64,000 bases of DNA from Nonomuraea sp. NEAU-A123 (GCF_018603905.1 NZ_JAHFZZ010000010.1:124001-188000); one strand, 5' to 3'; positions 52,443-61,770 are shown, counted from the first letter of the stretch. Translations and numbers: made by a program. The notes: a model not told the origin generated them from the sequence alone.

Positions 52443-53387
52443 TCAGCTGGCCCGGCCCAAGGTCACGGTACGGGTTCCGGGTGCGAAGTCACCGAAGGAC
52501 TGTTGCCAGGACTCACCGGGCCAGTAGTACGTCACACGGCCCTCGACGGGCCGGTAGTGGGCGGTGTAGAGCGTTACCGTCCCCTGCTCGTCGACGGATC
52601 GATACAGCGGCGGCTTGAGCATCGCCGCCACGTCCGCGCCCGCGGCGCGGATGGCTCGCAGCCGCTCCTGCGTCCGCATGGCCCGCTCCTGCTCGTCGGT
52701 CACCGGCAGGTGCTGGTGATTGGAGGCGCAGGCGTCCGGTGCCACCGTCGGCGGCATATCCGGTCCCACGAACACCGTCATCGCCTTCTTGGGATCGACA
52801 AGGGTGAGGTTCTGGGGGACGGCGACCGGCAGGGACCGCAGCCTGTCGACCGCCTCATCGACGGTGTCGCACGTCTCCAGCAGGTAGCGCACGAGGATGA
52901 GAATGGCGAAGCCACGTCCGTAGACAGAACGTCCGCCCCAGGTGAGCGAGACCGCGAAACCAGCGTCGTTCATCCCGTCCAGCAAGCCCCACAGCATGTC
53001 CTGCATCCCGATCACGGGGCGCAGGAAGCAGGAGGAGACGATGGTCCCCTCGCACTGATCGGGTCGTAGGTCGTAGTTGCGCAGCAGAGTGCCGTTCTGG
53101 CCGATCTGGGTGCAGGCCTGGGAGAACGGCCGCAGTGCCGCGTGGGTGAGGAAGACTTCCGCCTCGGGCCGGTCGAGTTGGCCGGCCAGGCGGTCCAGAA
53201 CCGGGACCAGTTCTGGCATGTGCGCACGGAACAGCGCCCGAACACGATCCGCGCCCTCCGGAGTCCGGCCCTCCTCGGTCAGCAGGCCCTCCATCTCCTG
53301 CCACAGGGTCCGGGCGTAGGCGGCCCACCGCCCGTCGCCGCCGTCGCCGACCTCGATCGCCTGGAAGGTCTTGTGCTGTTGCCGCAT
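52443..53387 (-). CDS. C45 family autoproteolytic acyltransferase/hydrolase-like protein
   Basis: A 314-residue Ntn-hydrolase-like protein. The pattern FSQACTQIG...GTLLRNYDLRP (Cys92 as probable nucleophile, RNYD after it) and GFAVSLTWGGR matches the peptidase C45/isopenicillin acyltransferase group, in which the proprotein cuts itself before the Cys. Later segments (LPVAVPQNLTLVD, ACASNHQHLP) also fit. AGGAG lies 10 bp before the ATG at 53387. The substrate is unknown. It lies upstream of the truncated anti-sigma gene. Confidence 0.78.
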   Translation of the reverse strand: MRQQHKTFQAIEVGDGGDGRWAAYARTLWQEMEGLLTEEGRTPEGADRVRALFRAHMPELVPVLDRLAGQLDRPEAEVFLTHAALRPFSQACTQIGQNGTLLRNYDLRPDQCEGTIVSSCFLRPVIGMQDMLWGLLDGMNDAGFAVSLTWGGRSVYGRGFAILILVRYLLETCDTVDEAVDRLRSLPVAVPQNLTLVDPKKAMTVFVGPDMPPTVAPDACASNHQHLPVTDEQERAMRTQERLRAIRAAGADVAAMLKPPLYRSVDEQGTVTLYTAHYRPVEGRVTYYWPGESWQQSFGDFAPGTRTVTLGRAS

Positions 53388-53621
53388 GGCTGCCACTCTC
53401 CTGTGAGAATCGGACGAGGTGAGGGCAACCTAGCTAATTGGGCAGGTATTCACCAGGTGGCCGCCATCGGCGACGGCCAGGCGCTGGATCTGATGAAGCC
53501 GCTGAACGCGAGCGTGGCCGATTCCAAGTAGGCGAACATGTCCCGCGTTGGAAAAGCCGGGAGCCAAGAAGGCCAGCGCGGCGAGAGCAATTGTCAATCG
53601 CTGTGGTTCGGTGACGTGTGA

Positions 53622-54732
53622 TCAGGCTACGACGGTCTCGTCGCGCTCGACCAGGAAGCCGTTCTCGAACTTGGCCCCGGAGCGGACCAGGGCGACGAGC
53701 GAGGCGCCGGTGATCGCGCGCCAGCGTTCCTGGGCGGACTCGACCAGCTTGAATACCATGGCGAGGGCGGCGGCCGGGCTGCCGGCCCCGCGGGTGACCT
53801 TGGTCCGCAGCTTGACCGTGGAGAATGTGGACTCGATGGGGTTCGTGGTCCGCAAGTGGACCCAGTGCTCGGCCGGGAAGTCGTAGAAGGCGAGCAGCTC
53901 GTCCCGGTCGTCGGTGATTTTCGCGGCAGCCTTGGGTCGCTTCGTGCCGTAGGTTTTCGCGAACGCCTCGATGGCCTTCTCGGCGTGCGTGCGGTCCTCG
54001 GCGTTGTAGATCTCCTGCATGGCCTTCGTCGCGCCCGGCTGCGCGGACTTCGGAAGGGCGTTCGTGATATTTCGGGCCTTGTGGACCCAGCACCTTTGAT
54101 GACGGGCGGCGGGGAACACTGCGGCCAGGGCCTTCCATAGACCCATCGCGCCGTCGCCGACCACCAGCTCGGGGTCGCGCATGCCGCGGCGGCGGCAGTC
54201 GCGTAGCAGGTCGGCCCATGACTCGGTGGACTCTCGCAGTCCCTCCGCGAGAGCGATCAGCTCCTTGGTGCCGTCCAGCCGCACTCCGAGCAGGACCAGC
54301 ACGCACGAGTGGGCCTGTCCGAGCCGGACCTTGGGGGTGCACGCCGTCGGCCCACACGTAGACGAAGTCGCGGTCCTTGAGGTCGCGCTGCTGGAAGACG
54401 GTGTGGTCGTCCTGCCGCTGCTTCGTCAGCCGGGTCACGGAAGGCAGGCCGAGCCGCCGAGGAACTGCTCCAGCGCGGGCACGAAGTCCCCCGAGGACAG
54501 TCCATGCAGGTAAAGCAGGGGAAGCACTTCGGATATCTTCGGCGACTTGCGGCACCACGGGGCCAGGATCCTGGAGGAGAACCGCTTGCGCTCGCCGGTG
54601 GCCTCGTCGACGCGCCGGTCGTTCACCCGAGGCGCAGTGACCTCCACGGGCCCTGCCGCGGTGACTACAGTGCGGGGCCGGTGGTGGCCGTTGCGAACCA
54701 CCAGGCGCCCCGCGTCCGGTTCCCTGATCGAC
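53622..54732 (-). pseudogene. IS256 family transposase remnant, truncated and frameshifted
   Basis: Three reading frames on the minus strand join into one IS256-type transposase. RLVVRNGHHRPRTVV to FVPALEQFLGGSA comes first, then VTRLTKQ to DFVYVWADGVH, then LGQAHSCVLVLLGVRLDG to ENGFLVERDETVVA. The DDE residues are in VWADG, VVGDGAMG and TNPIESTF. A deletion near 54440 and an extra base in a 5-base run at 54333-54337 break the frame. The N-terminal 60 or so residues are absent beyond a TAG at 54733. I see no inverted repeats. Positions 53388-53621 hold no clear gene, only a short VAAIGDGQALDLMKPL-like plus-strand frame that may be debris. Confidence 0.88.
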
Positions 54733-54806
54733 TACTCGGTGACCTATCGATCACTCGGGAAGGTACGCCCTTTCGCGTCCCAACCCGAGGCCGATCCACA
54801 GATCTT

Positions 54807-54817
54807 GAGCGTTGCTC
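54807..54817. promoter_or_regulatory. candidate operator of the LacI-family gene
   Basis: GAGC-GTT-GCTC is an inverted repeat 36 bp upstream of the LacI-type start, inside the only gap between the transposase remnant and the regulator. LacI-family operators are short palindromes, often with a central CG. Support is by position and symmetry only. Confidence 0.3.
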
Positions 54818-54852
54818 CCTTAAAGTAGGTGCCGGGCCTTAGAGAGGAATCG

Positions 54853-55866
54853 ATGCCGAGCAATCCTGGGCGTACCACGCTGGCCACCGTCGCCGCCTCG
54901 GCTGGTGTGTCCGTGGCCACAGTGTCCAAAGTGCTCAACGGTCGCTCCGACGTCGCACCGGCCACTCGTTCGCTGGTGCAGTCTCTCCTGCTGGAACAGG
55001 GCTACGTGCCGCTCGCGTCACGCCGGGACCAAGCGCAGGTGACGGCCACGGTCGAGCTGGGAGTGGACGATCTGTGCTCATACTCCACCGAAGTCATCAA
55101 GGGCGCGGTCGAGGCCGGAGCCGAGTTGGGCGTCGCGGTCGTCGTCACCTATATGAAGGTGGCGGCCGGCGTGGGCGTCTCCTGGGCTCGCGACCTGGTC
55201 GCGGCCGGACGTCGAGCGATGATCACCATTTCCAGCGTGCCGACCTCGGCCCAGCTCGCCGCACTGTCCCAGGCCCGTATCCCGGTGGTTGTCGTCGATC
55301 CACTGAACCTGCCGGACACCCCCGTGACCAGCGTCGGCTCCACGAACTTCACCGGCGGCCTGTCCGCCACCCAGCATTTACTGGACCTCGGCCATCGCCG
55401 CATCGCCTATCTCGGCGGCCCGGCGACGTCGACCACCAACCAAGCACGCATGCATGGCTACCGCGCCGCCATGGAGGCCGCGGGCGTGCCCGTACCCACC
55501 GAATATGTCCGCACCCCGGGCTTCTGCTATCCCCACGGCATGGAAGAAGGGGCCGTCCTGCTCGACCTGCACCCTGCCCCGACGGCCATCTTCGCCGCCG
55601 GCGACGAGAGCGCCCTGGGTGCCATACAGGCCGCCAGGGCCCGCGGACTGCGCATCCCCGAAGACCTCAGCGTCGTCGGCTTCGACGACACCGAGATCGC
55701 CACCATGACCTCGCCGCAGCTGACCACCGTACGCCAGCCGCTGCGCGAGATGGGCGCGGTCGCCCTGCGCACCGCGCTGCGCCTGGCCGCCGGCGAGAAA
55801 ATCGAATCCAGCCACATCGAACTCGCCACCAAACTTGTCATACGCGGTTCGACCGTCGCCGCCTGA
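54853..55866 (+). CDS. LacI family transcriptional regulator
   Basis: 337 residues. The HTH TLATVAASAGVSVATVSKVLNGRSDVAPATRSLV (about 8-42) is followed by a periplasmic-binding-like ligand domain (VVVVDPLNLPDTPVTSVGSTNFTGG, HRRIAYLGGP, PTAIFAAGDESALGA, SVVGFDDTEIA). It normally represses a sugar-utilisation operon, but no sugar transporter lies beside it. The upstream transposase remnant suggests its partner genes were lost or lie elsewhere. GAGAGGA precedes the ATG. Confidence 0.92.
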   Translation: MPSNPGRTTLATVAASAGVSVATVSKVLNGRSDVAPATRSLVQSLLLEQGYVPLASRRDQAQVTATVELGVDDLCSYSTEVIKGAVEAGAELGVAVVVTYMKVAAGVGVSWARDLVAAGRRAMITISSVPTSAQLAALSQARIPVVVVDPLNLPDTPVTSVGSTNFTGGLSATQHLLDLGHRRIAYLGGPATSTTNQARMHGYRAAMEAAGVPVPTEYVRTPGFCYPHGMEEGAVLLDLHPAPTAIFAAGDESALGAIQAARARGLRIPEDLSVVGFDDTEIATMTSPQLTTVRQPLREMGAVALRTALRLAAGEKIESSHIELATKLVIRGSTVAA

Positions 55867-55958
55867 CCCTGGAAACGCCCGCCGCCCGGCTCTCCAGGCC
55901 GCCGGATCACGTAAATTCGCCGGCAGAACGTACGGCAAAAGACTACGTAATGGTGCGG

Positions 55959-56981
55959 TCAGGGCAGCAAAATCACCTTGCCGTTGAGCGTGCGGGATTC
56001 GGCGAGGGTCAGCGCGGCGGCCACATCGTCGAGCGGGAAGCGCGCGGCGATGTTGGCTTTCAGGCTCCCATCAGCGAGCAGCGCGAACACGTGTCCCAGG
56101 TCCTCTTCGAGGTGCTTGCGGAACCGGGCCGGCCGCCTCTTGTGCCCTGCCCACAGATCGTAGAAGGACGCACGGTGCCCGTTCGGCAGCGCGTTCCACA
56201 GCAGCACCCGGCTGAGGGCTTCCATGAACGGCATCACCAGGCCGCCGGTGCCACCGACCCCCGCGATGATGGCGTAGCAGACAAGAGCCCCTCGCGGCGC
56301 CAGCAGCCCGTACGAGACGCGCGTCATGGGCCCGCCGATGTTGTCGAACACCGCGTCCACGCCCCCGGGGGACAGCTCCCTGACGCGGTCGGCGAGGTTC
56401 GGATCGTTGTAGTCGACGGGTTCGACGCCGGCTGCTCTGAGTGCGTCGTGGTGTCGAGGGGACGCTCCCCCGATGACGCGGATTCCCGCGTGCTGGGCCA
56501 ACTGGATGAGGATTCCGCCCACACCGCCGTTGGCGCCGTGGACGAGGATGGTCTGACCGGGCTTGACGCGCGCGGCTCGGTGCAGCATTTGCCATGCGGT
56601 CACTCCGTTGACCACGACGGTCTCCGCCTCGGCCGGATCGATGCCGGCCGGCACGATGACGCTGTCGCGTGCCTCGACCACCGCATGACTGGTCCAGCCG
56701 CCGGTCTTCGTCAATGTCGCGACCCTTTCGCCGACGAGCGATGCGTCCGCCTGAGGACCGACTTGAAGGACGGTGCCGACTAAGTCGTATCCCGGGACGA
56801 AGGGGAACTTCGGCTGCCCGAAGTAACGGCCTCGGCGCATCGCTTGCTCGGCGTACGAGATGCCCGTCGCCTCGACGGCGACCAGGATCTGCCCCGGCCC
56901 CGGGGCGTCCAACGGACCGGTTTCGATCACCAAGCCCTCGGGCTCCACGAGACCGGGCAGAACGACCCTCTTGGCGTTCAT
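55959..56981 (-). CDS. zinc-type alcohol dehydrogenase superfamily, quinone oxidoreductase-like
   Basis: 340 residues of the MDR family. The catalytic domain starts MNAKRVVLPG, has FVPGYDLVGTV and no zinc-ligand cysteines, and the cofactor site is LVHGANGGVGGILIQLA, typical of NADPH quinone oxidoreductases. ATG 56981 is chosen because MTDQSVTYRREPP from an upstream start overlaps the operator-like palindrome. A TetR gene lies upstream on the same strand with a palindrome between, so TetR control is likely. Confidence 0.88.
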   Translation of the reverse strand: MNAKRVVLPGLVEPEGLVIETGPLDAPGPGQILVAVEATGISYAEQAMRRGRYFGQPKFPFVPGYDLVGTVLQVGPQADASLVGERVATLTKTGGWTSHAVVEARDSVIVPAGIDPAEAETVVVNGVTAWQMLHRAARVKPGQTILVHGANGGVGGILIQLAQHAGIRVIGGASPRHHDALRAAGVEPVDYNDPNLADRVRELSPGGVDAVFDNIGGPMTRVSYGLLAPRGALVCYAIIAGVGGTGGLVMPFMEALSRVLLWNALPNGHRASFYDLWAGHKRRPARFRKHLEEDLGHVFALLADGSLKANIAARFPLDDVAAALTLAESRTLNGKVILLP

Positions 56982-57003
56982 CGGAGGTTCCCTTCTGTAA
57001 GTT

Positions 57004-57017
57004 ACTGATTGATCAGT
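57004..57017. promoter_or_regulatory. TetR-type operator palindrome
   Basis: ACTGAT-TG-ATCAGT is a perfect inverted repeat 22 bp upstream of the quinone oxidoreductase start and 79 bp after the TetR gene. Size and position fit a TetR-family operator that controls the oxidoreductase. Confidence 0.6.
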
Positions 57018-57096
57018 CACATAACTGGGCGAAAATGGCGCGCCGCGAGTGGGCGGCGCATTTTTGCGGGGGACGTGACCGGTGGAAGGCCGCGCG

Positions 57097-57624
57097 TCAG
57101 TGGCTGATTCCGGCGCTCACGGTGCGCGCCCAGCTCTCGTTAACGGCTCCGAGGTCGGCTTGGACGATCAGGTGGCAGAGCTGCCCGTACGCGATGAAGC
57201 GTTGCACCGCACTCGGGTCCGCACCGGACACCCTCGAGACCGCGCTGACGACTCTCGCGACCCCTCGGCGAACGGCGTCCCGGATCTCCGGAACATCGCA
57301 CGCACTCTGGGCGTGCACCTGCAACATGATCAGATTTCGATCGCGAATCAACTCCGTGTACGCGGCCGACATCGCGGCCAGCACATCGTCGGGGGCGGAA
57401 GACTCCGCCGCCTCCCCGCCCTTGACGAGCGCGGCGGCGACCTGCTCATAGCAGTGATCGACCGTCGCAACGAAAAGGCCGAGCTTGCCGGGGAACAGGC
57501 GAAACACGTAGGCGGGCGACACCTGTGCCGCCTCGGCGACCTCGGCGACGGGAGTGGCGTGATAGCCGGCGTGAGCTGTCGTGTTAGGCCCGGCCAACGG
57601 CTCGTGCGGGGGCTTGACCGTCAC
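57097..57624 (-). CDS. TetR family regulator with abnormal N-terminus
   Basis: 175 residues. GYHATPVAEVAEAAQVSPAYVFRLFPGKLGLFVATVDHCY is a clear TetR helix-turn-helix. The helix normally before it (roughly ILDAALRLFAERG) is replaced by a Pro/Gly-rich stretch (residues 5-19). The ligand domain looks complete, ending in SWARTVSAGISH. The 5' end therefore seems rearranged, and the protein may bind DNA poorly. It lies upstream of the quinone oxidoreductase and next to a 5'-truncated LysE gene. Confidence 0.65.
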   Translation of the reverse strand: MTVKPPHEPLAGPNTTAHAGYHATPVAEVAEAAQVSPAYVFRLFPGKLGLFVATVDHCYEQVAAALVKGGEAAESSAPDDVLAAMSAAYTELIRDRNLIMLQVHAQSACDVPEIRDAVRRGVARVVSAVSRVSGADPSAVQRFIAYGQLCHLIVQADLGAVNESWARTVSAGISH

Positions 57625-57648
57625 CGGGCCAGCCCTGAAGAGCGCAGC

Positions 57649-58134
57649 TCAGGGCTGGGCGCTGGTGGCGATCTTGAGGCCGAGGGCCAGGAGGACGGAC
57701 CCGACGAGGCCGTCCAGGACTCTTTCGAAGCGGCGGCGCCCGACCAGCCGAGCGGTGTGGTGCGCGGTGACCGCGAAGACGCACTGACCTGCCAGGTTGG
57801 CCGCCGCCGCGATGAGCGTCAGGCCGATGATCACGGGAACGGCCGTACCGTCGTGGGCGGTGACGAACTGCGGCAGCAACGCGGTGAAGAACGCCGCGGC
57901 CTTGGGATTGAGCAGGTTGGTGGTCAGCCCCTGACGAAACAGCACCGCGAACGACGCGGGCGCCGTCGCGGTGCCCGGTGCGGGGTTCGCGGTCTCCTCG
58001 TTCGCGCGCCAGGACCGCCAGAGCATGCGCACTCCCATGTAGCCGAGGTAGGCGGCTCCGGCCAGCTTGAGCACGATGAAGGCCACGGTGGAGGCGGCCA
58101 GGACCGCGGCGATGCCCGCGCACGCGGCCAGCGC
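57649..58134 (-). pseudogene. LysE family translocator, 5'-truncated
   Basis: The frame reads ALAACAGIAAVLAAST, then LKLAGAAYLGYMGVRMLW, NLLNPKAAAFFTALLPQFV and the last two helices of a LysE/RhtB amino-acid exporter. The first 50 or so residues, including the PGP motif, are missing. In frame upstream is a TGA (58135-58137) and then unrelated sequence. An internal ATG at 58086 could give a 145-residue product, unlikely to work as an exporter. Confidence 0.75.
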
Positions 58135-58285
58135 TCACGCGCAGAGTACGCGGGGGCGCTCACGGTTGGCCGGGATGATGCGGCATATCATGAGAGTGCT
58201 CGGTGGTGGACCTCGCCGAGGCCGCCTCTGAAGGCGCTTTGCCGTACTGGCCAATGGTTCCTGTCCTCAGCGGAGGGGGGCTGTA

Positions 58286-58771
58286 ATGCGCTTCGACGTG
58301 ATCGTGGAAACGCCGCGAGGATCGCGCAACAAGTACGAGATGGACCCGGCCAAGCAGCGGATCCGGCTGGACCGGCTGCTGTTCACCGCTACCGCCTACC
58401 CCTATGACTACGGGTTCGTGGCAGACACCCTGGCCGAAGACCACGATCCTCTCGATGCGATGGTGCTCGGCGAGGTGCCGACCTTCCCTGGCTGCGTGAT
58501 CGAGGTAAGGCCGGTCGCGGTGTTCTGGATGCTCGATGAACAGGGGCCTGACGCCAAGATCCTCTGCGTGCCGGCCAACGACCCCCGCTATGCCCATATC
58601 CAGGACTTGACGGATGTGGACGCCCACGTACTCAACGAGATCGGGCACTTCTTCGACGTCTACAAGGATCTCGAGCCGGAAAAGAGCACCGACACCCGGG
58701 GCTGGGAGCCCCGCGCCGAAGCCGAGAAGGTCATCAGCCAGGCTGCGGCTCGCCTGTCGGCGTCACCATGA
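58286..58771 (+). CDS. ppa: inorganic pyrophosphatase
   Basis: A 161-residue family I soluble pyrophosphatase, hexameric in bacteria, which hydrolyses the pyrophosphate made by polymerases and ligases. ETPRGSRNKYEMD, YPYDYGFVADT and EDHDPLDAMVL hold the metal-binding acidic residues. GCVIEVRPVAVFWMLDEQGPDAKILCVP and the C-terminal helix complete the fold. GGAGG lies upstream of the ATG. The 147 bp between it and the broken LysE gene contain no other gene. Confidence 0.95.
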   Translation: MRFDVIVETPRGSRNKYEMDPAKQRIRLDRLLFTATAYPYDYGFVADTLAEDHDPLDAMVLGEVPTFPGCVIEVRPVAVFWMLDEQGPDAKILCVPANDPRYAHIQDLTDVDAHVLNEIGHFFDVYKDLEPEKSTDTRGWEPRAEAEKVISQAAARLSASP

Positions 58772-58883
58772 AGGACATTGCCACGAACAGGAACAGACCC
58801 CGTGAGCCCCGTCTCAGGTGAGTAGGTACTTCAGCGACAGATCGACGCCAGCCACTGCTCGTCGCGTCACCACGTCAGAATGG

Positions 58884-60083
58884 TCAGTGCCGTTCCTGGC
58901 GGGGCAGGATGACCTCGCTGACGATCAGTTGGATGGCGGCGGCGACGGGGATGGCCAGCAGGGCGCCCACGATGCCGAGGAGGGCTCCGCCGATCAGGGC
59001 GGCGACGATGGTGGCGGCGGGGGGCACGTCGACGGAGGATTTCATCACCTTCGGCGCGATCACGTAGTTCTCGATCTGCTGGTAGATGACGAAGAACACC
59101 AGCGTGGCGATGGCCACGGGCAGTGAGACGAACAGGGCGACGAGGATCGCGATGGCGGCGCCGATGCCCGCGCCGATGAGCGGGATCAGGTCGGTGACGG
59201 CGACGATGATCGCCAAGGCGAGAGAGTAGGGCACGCCCACGACCGACAGGAAGATGAACGTGGTCACGCCTGCGATGAGGGAGATGATCAGGTTGCCGGC
59301 GACATAGCCGCCCACCCGATTGGAGATCTCATCACCGAGTAGTTGTACGCGGGTGCGACGGCTCTTGGGGATCAGCCGATAACTGGTGCGGGTGATTTTG
59401 CGTAACGCGGCCAGGAAGTACAGGGTGAGGATGAGCACGGTCAGCGTGGAGAAGACGGCGCTGACCACGATGCCGGCCGCGCCGAGCAGCCCGCCGAACA
59501 CCTGCTGGCCGAGGTCTCCGCTGATCAGGTACGACTGCAGTCGTTCCAGCAGGCCGAACTGCTGGTCCAGCTCGCGTACTTGAGAGTTGTTCTGTAGCTG
59601 CTGGATGTAGGTGGGCAGCTGCTGGGCGAACTGGCCTGCCTGTTGCGACAGCGCGGGGATCACCGCGAGGCCGAACCCGGCGAAGAAGGCGATCACGGCG
59701 GCGAACACCGCGGCGATGGCGGCCCAACGCGGCAGGCCACGCTGTTGCAGCCAGCGTACGGCGGGATCCAGACCGACGGCCAGGAACAGCGACACGGTGA
59801 TCAGAATGAGGATCGAGGCGGTGACGGTCAGCGCCTGAACCAGCAGCCAGGCGGTCAGCACGCCGAGCGCGGCGGTGAATCCGAAGGTAAAGGGTGTGCT
59901 GCCGAACGGTCGCCCGGGCTTGCCGAAGGGCAGCGCGTCCGCTGCGTCGGCTCGTTGCCTGGGGCCGTCCGGATGGGCGTCCCAACCGGTGGCAGGTGCT
60001 GCGGCTGACTCGCTCGCGCCATGTTCACCGGGGTCTGGGTGGGGGCCGTCCGGGCCGACGGAAGAGGGGTTGTCACGAGACAT
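58884..60083 (-). CDS. AI-2E family transporter (PerM-like)
   Basis: 399 residues. A hydrophilic N-terminus of about 65 residues precedes eight or so hydrophobic segments and a middle soluble loop (QQAGQFAQQLPTYIQQLQNN). The C-terminal half has VVGVPYSLALAIIVAVTDLIPLIGAGIG and the PKVMKSSVDVPPAATIVAALIGG signature. The family includes a proposed AI-2 exporter and sodium/proton antiporters, but most members are unassigned. It converges with ppa. Confidence 0.9.
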   Translation of the reverse strand: MSRDNPSSVGPDGPHPDPGEHGASESAAAPATGWDAHPDGPRQRADAADALPFGKPGRPFGSTPFTFGFTAALGVLTAWLLVQALTVTASILILITVSLFLAVGLDPAVRWLQQRGLPRWAAIAAVFAAVIAFFAGFGLAVIPALSQQAGQFAQQLPTYIQQLQNNSQVRELDQQFGLLERLQSYLISGDLGQQVFGGLLGAAGIVVSAVFSTLTVLILTLYFLAALRKITRTSYRLIPKSRRTRVQLLGDEISNRVGGYVAGNLIISLIAGVTTFIFLSVVGVPYSLALAIIVAVTDLIPLIGAGIGAAIAILVALFVSLPVAIATLVFFVIYQQIENYVIAPKVMKSSVDVPPAATIVAALIGGALLGIVGALLAIPVAAAIQLIVSEVILPRQERH

Positions 60084-60307
60084 TGGCGCGCTCCTGAACC
60101 GTTGAGGACCCCCGCTCTTGCCCGTGCGGGTCGGTGCTTACCCTTCGCCGGTCGTGTGCCGCTGCCGGCCGACGCGTTCGAGCCGGAGGCGCCGCGGGCG
60201 CACCGCAGGCTCCTGCGGAACAAGTCCGCAGGAGCCCGATGTCGGTCAGCCAGTTCGCGATCACCTCGGGCAGCCCTGGGCAGGGGTGTCCCGGTCGCGA
60301 CTGGGCC

Positions 60308-60457
60308 TTAGACGTTGAAGATGCTCACCCCACCGGGGCCGACCAGCAGCCCGACCACGATGAGGACAATGCCCCACAGAATGTCGCGCCGGGCCAGGAG
60401 CACATAGATGCCAGCGACGACGAGGACGACGGCGATGATCCACAGGAGAGTAGCCAT
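60308..60457 (-). CDS. GPGGVSIFN-type small membrane protein
   Basis: 49 residues: MATLLWIIAVVLVVAGIYVL, then a short LARRDILWG loop, and a second helix leading to GPGGVSIFNV at the end. The frame, two-helix shape and the GPGG tail look like a small conserved actinomycete membrane protein that automated callers often miss. A gap of 224 bp without a gene separates it from the AI-2E gene. Confidence 0.75.
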   Translation of the reverse strand: MATLLWIIAVVLVVAGIYVLLARRDILWGIVLIVVGLLVGPGGVSIFNV

Positions 60458-61286
60458 GACTCCCGACTGCCCTGGCCCTCAAGCGGAAAACAAACGGCCG
60501 CCGCAACACCCATAACGCTTCGATCACAGCCAGCCGGCACCCGACTTCGGCTCGGTACCGCCCGCAACGCGCTGCGGCGCGAGTAGGCCTACGTACGCAC
60601 GCGGCTGGCTGCGCTGATGCAGCGCGACTCGCCTCAGCGCACGCCCCCACCCTGCACGCCCCGACCAAGATCGCCCACTGCATCCACGCCATCGTCCGCG
60701 CTGACTCACATCGACGGGCCGTACGCCGCACCCGCCCACTCCCCGCAAGACGCACAACTCCAGCGCCGACGGCACCCAGATCGCGATGCTCGGCGCCAGT
60801 GGCGCCGCTTGGCTGCTGTCCGGCTCCTCTTTGCATGAGCGTGCCTGTTCATCAGCGGTCCTCGATGTCTTCCGTAATCCAGTCGTGCGGCACGAGTGCC
60901 CTACCGTCACTGCGTCCCCACCGGTCTTCGACCGAACTGCGGAAAGGGTTCGTCATTCAGGTCGGCGCGTTCCATCACGATGACTTGGAAATCGCAGCCC
61001 AGGGGCTCGACCGTCTGCTCTACGCGATTCGAGTGGCAGCCGCCGCCAAACAGGACTTCAGCGTGAGACCGCCTCGACGAAGGGCGATAATGGCCACGAG
61101 CCTCTTCGCGATCTCATTCCGCGCCAGACTACGTGGCTGGATAATTACCCTGACACAAGGCGTTCGAGCCGACCTCAAAGGGCGCCTATTCTGTAACAAT
61201 TGAACCCGACATCAGATGTCTGCCCAACGCACCCCTAAAAGGCGATACAGTACCCGAAACCCCATAACACATATTGGAGTGCCAGC
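60458..61286 (+). other. gene-poor, AT-richer stretch upstream of lsr2
   Basis: No confident gene. A plus-strand frame (60799-61203) holds VIQVGAFHHDDLEIAAQGLDRLLYAI, which could be gene debris, and a minus-strand frame (60524-60910) overlaps it. Neither has a domain I recognise. GC content falls toward 61286, and a palindrome (61208-61220) lies near the end. Confidence 0.4.
61208..61220. promoter_or_regulatory. perfect palindrome upstream of lsr2
   Basis: GACATC-A-GATGTC is a perfect 6+1+6 inverted repeat 66 bp before the lsr2 start. Its place in an AT-rich promoter region makes it a candidate operator. Confidence 0.35.
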
Positions 61287-61628
61287 ATGGCCAAGCAGAT
61301 CGTTGAGTCTTTCATTGACGACATCGACGGAAGCGAAGCGGAGAAGACCACCACGTTCGCCATCGATGGCACCAGCTACGAGATCGACCTGTCGGGCAGG
61401 AACAGGGAGGATCTGGAAAAGGCACTCGCCCCCTACATCACCGTCGCTCGCCCCATCCGGGCCGAGCGCCCCGGGCGTGGCGGCCACGGAGCCGACTCCG
61501 CGTCCCGGGCCATGAACCGTGAGAAGTCCTCCGAGATCCGCAACTGGGCCAAGGCGCACGGCTTGCCGGTGAGCGAGCGAGGCCGCATCGCCGCGACGAT
61601 CGTAGAGAAGTACAAGGCAGCTCAATAG
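61287..61628 (+). CDS. lsr2: nucleoid-associated protein Lsr2
   Basis: 113 residues. The N-terminal dimerisation domain begins MAKQIVESFIDDIDGSEAEKT and has TTFAIDGTSYEIDLSGRNREDLEKAL. The C-terminal DNA-binding domain contains the AT-hook-like RGR in VSERGRIAATIVEKY. Lsr2 bridges AT-rich DNA and silences acquired genes, including secondary-metabolite clusters. It is a plausible silencer of the NRPS region in the same chromosome. Monocistronic, followed by a hairpin. Confidence 0.96.
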   Translation: MAKQIVESFIDDIDGSEAEKTTTFAIDGTSYEIDLSGRNREDLEKALAPYITVARPIRAERPGRGGHGADSASRAMNREKSSEIRNWAKAHGLPVSERGRIAATIVEKYKAAQ

Positions 61629-61676
61629 CGGATACCGGGGAGAGCCCTTACTCGACTTGCACACTGCGTAAAAGAA

Positions 61677-61710
61677 AGAAGCCCTCGCCTCCGAAGAGTT
61701 GGGGGCTTCT
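61677..61710. terminator. hairpin between convergent lsr2 and HTH gene
   Basis: AGAAGCCC (61677-61684) pairs with GGGCTTCT (61703-61710) across an 18-nt loop. It lies 48 bp after lsr2 and 60 bp before the end of the convergent gene, so it may serve both. It is preceded by an A-rich tract (AAAAGAAAG), which reads as a T-rich tract after the hairpin on the minus strand. Confidence 0.55.
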
Positions 61711-61770
61711 GGTGCGTCCGGGAAAGGGAACCGGACAAGATCTAGCTATTGGGGCTACCGTCACGCCGGG

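Noticed and set aside
60799..61203. 134-residue plus-strand frame before lsr2
   Set aside because: Mixed codon use, no domain, overlapped by another frame; at most debris.
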